A stretch of DNA of 7,334 nt from DATHYU01 sp033722675. GTDB lineage: Bacteria; Actinomycetota; Acidimicrobiia; Spongiisociales; UBA11373. Location of the stretch: the NCBI GenBank assembly GCA_033722675.1, contig JAWVYO010000110.1, positions 1 through 7,334 of the forward strand, given 5' to 3'. The notes under the pieces were generated by a model. It did no database searches. It saw nothing but the letters and a program-made list of their open reading frames with translations, and was not told where the DNA came from. Numbering within the stretch: position 1 is the stretch's first letter; each line of letters opens with the position of its first letter. The position numbers and the translations under genes are program-made. Below, piece by piece: positions 1-5,627 of this stretch.

Positions 1-1067
1 CCGTCCTCGCAGCGCTCGAGGCCGTCGCCCCGGCCGCTCGGGCGGCGTCGTGGGATCCGGTGGGCCTGCAGGTCGGCGACCCGGATGCCGCCGTCCGCCG
101 GGCCGCCGTCGCCCACGAGCTCACCCCGGCCGTGGTCGACCGCCTGATCGCCGACCCGGTGGACCTCGTGGTCGCCTACCACCCCCTTCTGTTCCGGCCG
201 ACCACCAGCTTCGTCGCGGGCGGCGGGGCATCGGGGCGCGCGTATCGGCTCGCCGCGGCCGGCATCGGCGTCGCGGTGGCCCACACCAACTTCGACGTCG
301 CTCCCGGCGGCGCGGCCGACGCCCTCGCCGACGCCCTCGGGCTGGAGGAGATCGAGGGCTTCGGTCCGCTGTGGGGGCGGGAGTCCGTCCGGATCGTCGC
401 CTTCGTGCCCGACGAGGCCGCCGACAGCGTCGCCGACGCGATGGCGGCGTCGGGAGCGGGGACCGTCGGCGCCTACACCGGGTGCTCGTTCCGCTCGACC
501 GGCACCGGGGTGTTCACGGCCGCACCGCATTCGGATCCGGCCGCGGGTCGGGCCGGTGCCACCCATCGGGAGCCCGAGACGCGTGTCGAGATGTCCGCCC
601 CGGCGGCCCGTGCGGACGCCGTCGTCGCCGCGCTCGTGGCCGCGCATCCCTACGAGGAGCCCGTCTACGACGTCCTCGACCGGCGGGGGGATGCCGGCTT
701 CGTCGGACGGGTGGGCTCGGCGGGCGCGGGCTCCACCGTCGAGGACCTCGCTGCGCTCGTCTCCGATCGCCTCGGGGGCGTCGTTCGCGTCGCCGGGACC
801 GGGGCCGTCCGTCGTGTGGCGGTCGTCCCGGGATCGGGCGCGGACTTCGCCGACGCCGCGCGTTCGGCCGGAGCGGACGTGATCGTCACCGGGGACGTGC
901 GCCATCACGCCGCAGCAGCCGCCATCGAGCGAGGGCTCGCCGTCGTCGATCCAGGCCACGCGCCCACCGAGGGACCCGGTGTGGAGAGGCTGTACGCTGC
1001 GGTCGCCGCCGAGGTCCCCGAGACGCGGGACCTGACCGAGAGCCCCGACCCGTGGAGGCCGGCCTGA
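1..1067 (+). CDS. Nif3-like dinuclear metal centre protein, 5' partial
   Basis: The reading frame is open from position 3 (VLAALEAVAPAARAASWDPV, then GLQVGD), so the gene begins upstream; the GTG at 60 is internal. 354 residues are visible, near the ~370 aa of Gram-positive Nif3 proteins, so only a few N-terminal residues are missing. Family hallmarks seen: WDPVGLQVGD at the N-terminus, YHPLLF (codons 177-194), HTNFD (282-296), TGDVRHH, and GHAPTE near the C-terminus (His at 957-959, Glu at 969-971). Between the two Nif3 halves lies the PII/CutA1-like insertion typical of the long form (AYTGCSF, then HPYEEPVYDVL). The family forms hexamers or toroids with two metals per subunit. It is often labelled GTP cyclohydrolase I type 2, but its physiological reaction is unsettled. 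Oddity: the usual His-His metal pair reads Tyr-His here. The stop overlaps the next gene by 4 bp (ATGA). Family assignment is firm; function is not. Confidence 0.93.
   Translation, partial: VLAALEAVAPAARAASWDPVGLQVGDPDAAVRRAAVAHELTPAVVDRLIADPVDLVVAYHPLLFRPTTSFVAGGGASGRAYRLAAAGIGVAVAHTNFDVAPGGAADALADALGLEEIEGFGPLWGRESVRIVAFVPDEAADSVADAMAASGAGTVGAYTGCSFRSTGTGVFTAAPHSDPAAGRAGATHREPETRVEMSAPAARADAVVAALVAAHPYEEPVYDVLDRRGDAGFVGRVGSAGAGSTVEDLAALVSDRLGGVVRVAGTGAVRRVAVVPGSGADFADAARSAGADVIVTGDVRHHAAAAAIERGLAVVDPGHAPTEGPGVERLYAAVAAEVPETRDLTESPDPWRPA
1054..1058 (+). promoter_or_regulatory. Ribosome binding site of the zinc-ribbon gene
   Basis: GGAGG lies inside the end of nif3, 8 nt before the ATG at 1067. 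It supports that start over the in-frame ATG at 1085, which has its own GGAGG at 1069-1073 but with a longer 11-nt gap. It is the only one of the three ATGA junctions in this operon with a well-spaced Shine-Dalgarno. Confidence 0.65.
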
Positions 1068-1780
1068 TGGAGGATCTGCGCAGCATGGAGGACCTCCTCG
1101 CCCTCCAGGCCGAGGACTCGGCCATCGACCGGCTGCTGGAGCGCCGCAAGTCCCTCCCCGAGCTCGCCGACTATCGGGCCGCCCACGATCTGGTGGCGTC
1201 GCTCGAGGCCGAGCGCGAGACCGTCGCCGGCCGGATCCGCGAGCTGGAGCTCGCCGTCGACAAGGCGTCGGGCGAGCTCGAGATCTCCGAGACGAAGCTC
1301 GAACAGGAGGAGCGCCGGCTGTTCGCAGGGGGCATCTCGGCCCGCGATGCCGAGCACCTGCGCCAGGAGGTCGACATGCTGCGGCGCCGGATCTCCGAGC
1401 GGGAGGACGACGTGCTCGCCTTCATGGAAGAGCGCGAGGAGGCCGACGCCCAGGCGAGCGACCTGGACGCGCGGCTGGAGGCGGCCCGCGCCGAGGAGCA
1501 GCGCCTGGAAGCGGCGATCTCGGCCGCATGGAAGGAGATCGACCGCGAGATCGCTGCCCACGAGGCGCGCAAGACCGAACTCGTCCCCCTCGTCCCCGAC
1601 GACCTGCTGGAGCTCTACGAGGACCTCCGCGACCTCAAGGACGACGGTGTGGGCGCCGCCCGCCTCGCGGACGGCGTCTGCCAGGGCTGCCATCTCCGCC
1701 TCTCGGCTGCGGAGCAGTCGCAGGCGTTCAAGGAGACCCCCCCGCGCTGTCTCCACTGCCGCCGGATCCTCGTTCGCTGA
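1067..1780 (+). CDS. Coiled-coil zinc-ribbon protein (zf-RING_7/COG1579 type)
   Basis: 237 aa. Residues ~10-180 are a long, charged Glu/Arg/Ala-rich heptad region with almost no Pro or Gly, as expected for an antiparallel coiled-coil hairpin. The C-terminus is a zinc ribbon with Cys205-x2-Cys208 and Cys228-x2-Cys231, followed by the closing RRILVR. This is the architecture of COG1579/PF02591 proteins such as mycobacterial Rv2229c and Chlamydia CT398. No enzymatic motif is visible; the Chlamydia homologue is described as a protein-protein adaptor, and a nucleic-acid or scaffold role is often guessed for the family but unproven. ATG overlaps the nif3 stop (ATGA), and the stop overlaps the RNase H start the same way, so the three are almost certainly co-translated. 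Family is confident; role unknown. Confidence 0.9.
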   Translation: MEDLRSMEDLLALQAEDSAIDRLLERRKSLPELADYRAAHDLVASLEAERETVAGRIRELELAVDKASGELEISETKLEQEERRLFAGGISARDAEHLRQEVDMLRRRISEREDDVLAFMEEREEADAQASDLDARLEAARAEEQRLEAAISAAWKEIDREIAAHEARKTELVPLVPDDLLELYEDLRDLKDDGVGAARLADGVCQGCHLRLSAAEQSQAFKETPPRCLHCRRILVR

Positions 1781-2187
1781 TGGGTTGGACGCTCTACGCC
1801 GACGGGGCATCGCGGGGCAACCCGGGACCGTCGGGCATCGGCGCGGTCCTCTACGACCCCGACGGGGAGGTGGTCGACGAGATCGCCGGGATGATCGGTG
1901 AGACGACCAACAACGTCGCCGAGTACCGGGCGCTCGTGGCCGGCCTCGAGGCCGCCGCCCGCCGCGGCGTGGACGTGCTCACCGTCCGCCTCGACTCCCA
2001 GCTGCTCGTCCGCCAGGCCACCGGCGAGTACCGGGTCAAGGCGAAGCACCTCCGTCCCCTCGCCCTCCGGGTCCGGCGCCTCGCCGAGGGATTCGAGGAG
2101 GTGCGGTTCGAGCACGTACCCCGTGCCGAGAACGCCGTGGCCGACGCCCTCGCCAACCAGGGGCTGGACGACGCCCTCGAGGCATGA
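1780..2187 (+). CDS. rnhA: Type I ribonuclease H, single domain
   Basis: 135 aa. It cleaves the RNA strand of RNA-DNA hybrids in the cytoplasm (R-loops, Okazaki primers). The four catalytic acids are visible: Asp8 in YADGASRGNPG, Glu48 in NNVAEYRAL, Asp72 in LDSQLLV and Asp122 in AVADALAN. His112 sits 10 residues before Asp122, the same spacing as His124/Asp134 in E. coli RNase HI, so the active site looks intact. The protein is about 20 aa shorter than E. coli RNase HI and lacks the basic-protrusion helix, as do other short RNase HI-family proteins. It also lacks the C-terminal CobC-like phosphatase domain fused in Rv2228c. ATG overlaps the previous stop (ATGA) with no Shine-Dalgarno upstream, implying coupling by termination-reinitiation. 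Confidence 0.95.
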   Translation: MGWTLYADGASRGNPGPSGIGAVLYDPDGEVVDEIAGMIGETTNNVAEYRALVAGLEAAARRGVDVLTVRLDSQLLVRQATGEYRVKAKHLRPLALRVRRLAEGFEEVRFEHVPRAENAVADALANQGLDDALEA

Positions 2188-2714
2188 TCCTCTGGCACCT
2201 CGGGATGACCGTCCTGGCGGTTCGCTACGTCTTCCGGGACCCCGCCATGGACCTCCGCTGGGTCCTGGTCGGCTCGCTGCTCCCCGATCTCGTCGACAAG
2301 CCGATCGGCGCCATCCTCTTCCATGACACGTTCGGCACCGACCGCCTCGTCGGCCACAGCGTGGTGTTCCCCGTCGTCATGCTCTTCGTCGTCCTCGGCG
2401 CCACCCGGCGCGGCTCGGGACTCCGCCGGGGCCTCATCGGCCTCGTCATCGGGTCGCTCCTCCATCTCGTCCTCGACGCCGCCTGGGCCGATCCGGAGGC
2501 GTTCTGGTGGCCCTTCTTCGGCTTCGACTTCCCGATGCGGCCCGATTCGGCCTTTCCCGAGCTGGTGCGACGGATGGTGACGGACCCCTGGGTCTGGGCG
2601 GGTGAGGCCGTCGGCCTGGCCTACCTCGTCGGCCTCTGGCGGACACAGCTTGCCGGGTCCTGGGGACTGCGCGGGTTCCTCCGCACCGGTCGGGTCCCCA
2701 TGCCCCGCGCCTAG
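2184..2714 (+). CDS. YdjM/PF04307-like membrane-bound putative metal-dependent hydrolase
   Basis: 176 aa, rich in hydrophobic segments (approx. residues 24-34, 58-72, 83-97, 138-152), so probably an inner-membrane protein with 4 or so helices. Polar motifs embedded in these helices match the DUF457/YdjM pattern: His5, GSLLPDLVD (Asp35, Asp38), RLVGHS (Arg54, His58), and GSLLHLVLD (His94, Asp98). These His/Asp positions are the plausible metal ligands. The family's substrate is unknown; E. coli YdjM is an SOS-regulated inner-membrane protein. The ATG overlaps the rnhA stop (ATGA) and no well-placed Shine-Dalgarno exists (GAGG is only 1 nt away), so translation is probably coupled. The stop TAG is shared back-to-back with the convergent TauE gene. 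Family call is from motifs only and moderately confident; that it is a real gene is very likely. Confidence 0.75.
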   Translation: MILWHLGMTVLAVRYVFRDPAMDLRWVLVGSLLPDLVDKPIGAILFHDTFGTDRLVGHSVVFPVVMLFVVLGATRRGSGLRRGLIGLVIGSLLHLVLDAAWADPEAFWWPFFGFDFPMRPDSAFPELVRRMVTDPWVWAGEAVGLAYLVGLWRTQLAGSWGLRGFLRTGRVPMPRA

Positions 2715-3496
2715 ATCGGCTGGTGGGCGGCGCTCCGGGTCTTGTGGAGCATCCGGAGGACCATCAGCACGAGGAACGCGGCGAAGAGCCGGCGGAGGAG
2801 GAGGGCGTCCAGGGAGAGGGCGATCTCGGCGCCGACGAGACCGCCGACGACGCCGCCCAGACCGAGGACCGCGCCGAGCCCCCAGTCGACCCGGCCCGCG
2901 CGGGAGTGGGTGATCGCGGCGACCACCATCGACGGGACGATGATCGCCAGCGACGTCCCCTGGGCGATGTGCTGGGGGAACGCGAACAGTGCCACGAGAG
3001 CCGGGACGTAGACGATGCCGCCGCCCACGCCGAGGATCGCGGCGAGGGTGCCGGCGGCGAGGCCGAGGGCCACGAATCCGATGGTGGTGACCGCGCCCCG
3101 CTCGGCGAGGAGGGCGCCGGTGATCTCCGGCTGGAAGGCCATCCGGGCGGCGGCCACGATCGCGACGACGACGAACGCCCTGGCGAGCCACACGGCGGGG
3201 ATCCGGTTCATGGCGCGGGCGCCGAGGAAGGCGCCGACGACCGCGCCGACGAGCACGATGCCGGCGACGTCCCAGTCCACCTCGCCGTCGATGCCGAGCC
3301 GGGCGGCGCCCGAGGTGGCCGAGGCGATGATCGCCGCCACCGACGTCCCGTGGGCGGTGTGCTGGGCCACGCCGAGCAGCACGACCATCCCCGGCACCAG
3401 CACGACACCGCCGCCCACCCCGAACAGGCCGCCCACGACGCCGGCGGCGAGGCCCAGCGAGAGTCCGAGGACGAGTCCGAGGGCGGTGCGGGGCAT
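2711..3496 (-). CDS. TauE/SafE-family (TSUP) anion exporter
   Basis: 261 aa integral membrane protein, nearly all hydrophobic, about 7-8 helices. It carries the internal duplication typical of PF01925: GVGGGVVLVP (26-35) with AQHTAHGTS (44-52), repeated as GVGGGIVYVP (156-165) with PQHIAQGTS (174-182). A second pair, GEVDWDVAG (71-79) and GRVDWGLGA (201-209), follows each half. The family moves sulfite, sulfoacetate, thiosulfate-like anions or other small organosulfur or carboxylate anions across the cytoplasmic membrane; the substrate here cannot be read. No sulfur genes are adjacent. Start: ATG at 3496-3494 has no Shine-Dalgarno but a TACCAT box ends 6 nt upstream, suggesting a leaderless mRNA. 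The 3' end overlaps the convergent YdjM-like gene in a CTAG. Confidence 0.92.
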   Translation of the reverse strand: MPRTALGLVLGLSLGLAAGVVGGLFGVGGGVVLVPGMVVLLGVAQHTAHGTSVAAIIASATSGAARLGIDGEVDWDVAGIVLVGAVVGAFLGARAMNRIPAVWLARAFVVVAIVAAARMAFQPEITGALLAERGAVTTIGFVALGLAAGTLAAILGVGGGIVYVPALVALFAFPQHIAQGTSLAIIVPSMVVAAITHSRAGRVDWGLGAVLGLGGVVGGLVGAEIALSLDALLLRRLFAAFLVLMVLRMLHKTRSAAHQPI

Positions 3497-3502
3497 CGGA
3501 CG

Positions 3503-3508
3503 ATGGTA
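3503..3508 (-). promoter_or_regulatory. Candidate -10 box for a leaderless TauE transcript
   Basis: On the minus strand this reads TACCAT, matching the TANNNT actinobacterial -10 consensus. It is followed by exactly 6 nt and then the ATG at 3496, so transcription would begin at or next to the start codon. No convincing -35 is visible and no Shine-Dalgarno lies before the start. Confidence 0.5.
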
Positions 3509-3540
3509 GGCCCGCGCCGCGGAGCCGGATCCGGCGGTGG

Positions 3541-3546
3541 TACGGT
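3541..3546 (+). promoter_or_regulatory. Candidate -10 box for a leaderless LLM oxidoreductase transcript
   Basis: TACGGT (TANNNT) is followed by 6 nt and then the GTG start at 3553. This is the same spacing as the minus-strand box for the TauE gene, and again no Shine-Dalgarno or clear -35 is present. The two boxes sit 32 bp apart in a 56-bp divergent intergenic region. Confidence 0.5.
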
Positions 3547-3552
3547 CCGCCC

Positions 3553-4533
3553 GTGGAGCTCGCCTTCAGTCCGACGTCCCCCGGGGTGGACGCCGCCGAC
3601 CTCGTCGATCTGTCCGTCGAGGCGGAGCATCTCGGCTACCGCTCGGTCTGGACCGCCGAGGTGGGCGGCCCCGACGCCTTCTCCCTGCTGGGGGCCGTCG
3701 CGGCACGGACGACCACGGTCGATCTCGGCGTGGCGGTCGTCCCGAGCACGACGCGCACCGCGACCCTTCTCGCCATGTCGGCGGCCTCGGTCAGCCAGCT
3801 CGCCGGCGGCCGCTCCGTCGGGCTCGGGCTGGGCGCGTCGTCGCGGGTCATCGTCGAGCGTTGGCACGGGGCGGAGTTCGACCCGCCGCTGACGCGGGTG
3901 CGCGAATCCGTGGAGGCCGTGCGGGCGCTGCTCGGCGGCGAGCGCGAATACCACGGCAGCACCACGCAGGCGGCGTCGGTGCGCCTGACCGCCCCGCCGG
4001 CCGGACCCGTTCCGCTCTTCGTCGGGGCGCTCGGACCCGGCATGCTGCGCCTCGCCGGAGCGATCGGCGACGGCGTCTGCCTGAACCTCATGCCCGCCGA
4101 CGCCGTGCCCGACCAGCTCGCCGAGATCCGGGCGGGTGCCGAAGAGGCGGGACGGACGCTGCCCGACGACTTCGGGGTGGTGGCCCGGTTCCACGTCGTG
4201 CCCTGCGACGACCCCGCGGAGGGCCGAGGGTTCGTTCGCCAGGCCTTCGGGCCGTACTTCGCCCAGCCCGTCTACAACCGCTTCCTGGCGTGGTGCGGCT
4301 ACCCCGAGGAGGCCGAGGCGATCGCCGATGGCTTCGCCTCGGGCGACCGCCAGGCGGTGGCGACGGCGCTCCACGACGAACTCGTCGACGCGATCACGCC
4401 CATCGGTCCGGCCGGGCGGATCCGCGACGCCCTCGAGCCCTTCGCCGAGGCCGGGATCGGCGTCGCCGCCCTGTCGATCAACGCCGCGGGCGCCACCGCC
4501 GTCGGGTCCGCCCTCCGCGACCTCGCGCCCTGA
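3553..4533 (+). CDS. LLM-class (luciferase-like) oxidoreductase, probably F420-dependent
   Basis: 326 aa, TIM-barrel bacterial luciferase-like fold. Visible family features: strand-helix start ELAFSPTSP then DLVDLSVEAEHLGYRSVWTA; the LGVAVVPSTTRTATLLAMSA segment (about residues 58-77); GLGLGASSRVIVERWHG, close to the G-x-GASS-x-x-x-x-WHG motif of actinobacterial F420 LLM enzymes; PLTRVRESVEAVRALL; and a C-terminal PIGPAGRIRDALEPFAEAGI. The WHG motif and overall layout resemble the methylene-H4MPT reductase-like actinobacterial group rather than FMN luciferases. F420 over FMN is therefore likely but inferred; substrate unknown. GTG start is chosen because it gives the expected N-terminus and is preceded by a well-spaced TANNNT box. 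It is transcribed alone, divergent from the TauE gene and convergent with a second LLM gene 3 bp away. Confidence 0.85.
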   Translation: MELAFSPTSPGVDAADLVDLSVEAEHLGYRSVWTAEVGGPDAFSLLGAVAARTTTVDLGVAVVPSTTRTATLLAMSAASVSQLAGGRSVGLGLGASSRVIVERWHGAEFDPPLTRVRESVEAVRALLGGEREYHGSTTQAASVRLTAPPAGPVPLFVGALGPGMLRLAGAIGDGVCLNLMPADAVPDQLAEIRAGAEEAGRTLPDDFGVVARFHVVPCDDPAEGRGFVRQAFGPYFAQPVYNRFLAWCGYPEEAEAIADGFASGDRQAVATALHDELVDAITPIGPAGRIRDALEPFAEAGIGVAALSINAAGATAVGSALRDLAP

Positions 4534-4536
4534 GGC

Positions 4537-5523
4537 TCAGCCCATGTCGCGGAGGCGGGGCAGCACCTCGGACCCGAGCATGCGGATGGTCGCCTCCTGG
4601 TCGAGCGACGTGATCTGCATCGTGACGATGTCGGCGTGCACGTCGGTGATGAGCTCCCGGTACGTCTCCACGATCTCATCGGCGTCGGCGACGATGGAGT
4701 AGCGGCCCAGCACCTCGTCTCGGGGGAGGTCGTCGGCCTTGACCCGAAGTTCCCTGGGGTCGACGGCCTCGAGGCGGCCGGGGGCCCGCAGGCCCCGCCA
4801 GGCGACGAGCGCCTCCCAGGCCTCGTCCTCGTCGGCGGCATGGATCGACCAGCGGGTCGCCAGGATCCGGGGCGCCGGACGACCCGCCTCCTCGGCGGCT
4901 TCGCGGGCGGGCTCGATGACCCGCTCGAAGGTGTCCGCCGGGACCTTCACGCTCGTGATGATCCCCTCGGCCTTCTGGGCGGCCAGCGTCGCCGACTTCG
5001 GTCCGCCGGCGGCCATCCAGATGGGCACGTCGCCGATGGGCGGGCTGTAGAGCTTCGCACGGTCCGTCGTGTAGTACTCGCCCTCGTACGTGAGCTTCTC
5101 GCCGTCGAGGAGGCGGCGCATGATCTCGAGGGCCTCGGTCATGCGCGCGTTCCGCTCGGCGTACTTCGGGAAGTCGTACCCGAGCGGGCCCTCGTTGATG
5201 TTCTCACCGGTGCCGACGCCGAGGTCGAACCGGCCTCCCGACAGCCGGTCCATCGTCGCGGCGGCCTGAGCGATCACGCCCGGGTGGTACCGGAAGAGGG
5301 GGGTGGTGACACCGGTGGCGATGCGGACCCGCTCGGTGGCCCGGGCCATGGCGCCGATGGTCGAGAAGGCGAAGCCGGATGCCGAGTGGTCGTCGACCCA
5401 CGGATGGAAGTGCTCGGAGACGACGACACCGTCGAATCCCACGTCCTCCGCGAGCACTGCGTGGTCGACGAGGGTCTCGGGCTGCCACTGCTCGTGGCCG
5501 CAGAAGTAGAAGAACTGTGTCAC
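4537..5523 (-). CDS. LLM-class F420-dependent oxidoreductase, G6PDH (Fgd)-like subfamily
   Basis: 328 aa from the GTG start. It aligns along its length with mycobacterial F420-dependent glucose-6-phosphate dehydrogenase, including TPLFRYHPGVIAQAAATM, GVGTGENINE, IWMAAGGPKSA and the C-terminal PRLRDMG. Equivalents of key Fgd residues: Glu11 (Fgd Glu13), His38 (His40), Trp42 (Trp44) and Glu107 (Glu109). Fgd Asp39 is replaced by Glu37 (SEHFHPW). These residues bind F420 and drive hydride transfer in Fgd, so an active F420 enzyme is likely. Many members of this subfamily do not use glucose-6-phosphate, and I cannot confirm the phosphate-binding residues, so the substrate is left open. Start: GTG at 5523 has AAAGGA 4 nt upstream and gives VTQFFYF; an in-frame ATG at 5538 adds five residues without a ribosome site. 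Confidence 0.88.
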   Translation of the reverse strand: MTQFFYFCGHEQWQPETLVDHAVLAEDVGFDGVVVSEHFHPWVDDHSASGFAFSTIGAMARATERVRIATGVTTPLFRYHPGVIAQAAATMDRLSGGRFDLGVGTGENINEGPLGYDFPKYAERNARMTEALEIMRRLLDGEKLTYEGEYYTTDRAKLYSPPIGDVPIWMAAGGPKSATLAAQKAEGIITSVKVPADTFERVIEPAREAAEEAGRPAPRILATRWSIHAADEDEAWEALVAWRGLRAPGRLEAVDPRELRVKADDLPRDEVLGRYSIVADADEIVETYRELITDVHADIVTMQITSLDQEATIRMLGSEVLPRLRDMG

Positions 5524-5527
5524 GGGG

Positions 5528-5533
5528 TCCTTT
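5528..5533 (-). promoter_or_regulatory. Ribosome binding site deciding the GTG start of the Fgd-like gene
   Basis: On the minus strand this reads AAAGGA, 4 nt before GTG 5523-5521. Such an A-rich purine run is rare in this GC-rich sequence. It falls inside the five codons that would be added by the ATG at 5538, favouring the GTG. The spacing is somewhat short, so the call is moderate. Confidence 0.5.
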
Positions 5534-5564
5534 CGCATGTCGGGCGAACGAACCCATCTTCGCG

Positions 5565-5570
5565 TAGCGT
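5565..5570 (+). promoter_or_regulatory. Candidate -10 box upstream of the MIP channel gene
   Basis: TAGCGT fits TANNNT and lies 57 nt before the ATG at 5628, leaving a leader of about 50 nt. No clear -35 is recognisable. This is the only TANNNT on the plus strand of this divergent intergenic region that I found, but a 3-base consensus is weak evidence. Confidence 0.3.
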
Positions 5571-5579
5571 GGGTGCGTA

Positions 5580-5598
5580 CCGGGCCGGACGGGCCCGG
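5580..5598 (+). other. Hairpin in the leader of the MIP channel gene
   Basis: CCGGGCC (5580-5586) pairs perfectly with GGCCCGG (5592-5598) around a 5-nt loop. An alternative, overlapping pairing uses GGCCGG (5583-5588) with CCGGCC (5595-5600). It lies between the candidate promoter and the ribosome binding site. It may be a leader structure or just GC-rich chance. Confidence 0.3.
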
Positions 5599-5612
5599 CC
5601 AGGGAAGACACG

Positions 5613-5622
5613 GGGAAGGGAG
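5613..5622 (+). promoter_or_regulatory. Ribosome binding site of the MIP channel gene
   Basis: GGGAAGGGAG ends 5 nt before ATG 5628. It favours this start over the in-frame ATG at 5679, whose only purine run (GAGGGG) touches the start codon. Homologues would make a start near 5679 possible, since the recognisable MIP fold begins at about residue 22. Confidence 0.55.
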
Positions 5623-5627
5623 CCTGG

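Noticed and set aside
60..62. GTG as start of nif3
   Set aside because: The same frame is open to the window edge and encodes the normal Nif3 N-terminus (ending SWDPV) before this codon, so it is internal.
50..1066. Long open frame upstream of and in frame with the zinc-ribbon gene, apparently giving a 576-aa protein
   Set aside because: The translation before residue ~340 is Arg/Pro/Gly-rich nonsense typical of a GC-rich shadow frame, while the overlapping frame encodes an unmistakable Nif3. The real gene starts at ATG 1067.
905..1810. 301-aa minus-strand open frame
   Set aside because: It is antisense to nif3 and the zinc-ribbon gene, both of which have clear family motifs; its own product has no recognisable domain and compositional bias explains its length.
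1851..3191. 446-aa minus-strand open frame
   Set aside because: It is Arg/Pro/Asp-rich, overlaps RNase H, the YdjM-like gene and the TauE gene, and shows no domain; a shadow frame.
2723..3892. 389-aa plus-strand open frame rich in Glu, Asp, His and Gly
   Set aside because: It is the complement of the TauE coding region and continues into the LLM gene in another frame; no motif, and the real genes explain the DNA.
3208..4374. 388-aa minus-strand open frame
   Set aside because: It is antisense to the plus-strand LLM oxidoreductase and out of frame with TauE; low-complexity Arg/Gly/Ala content only.
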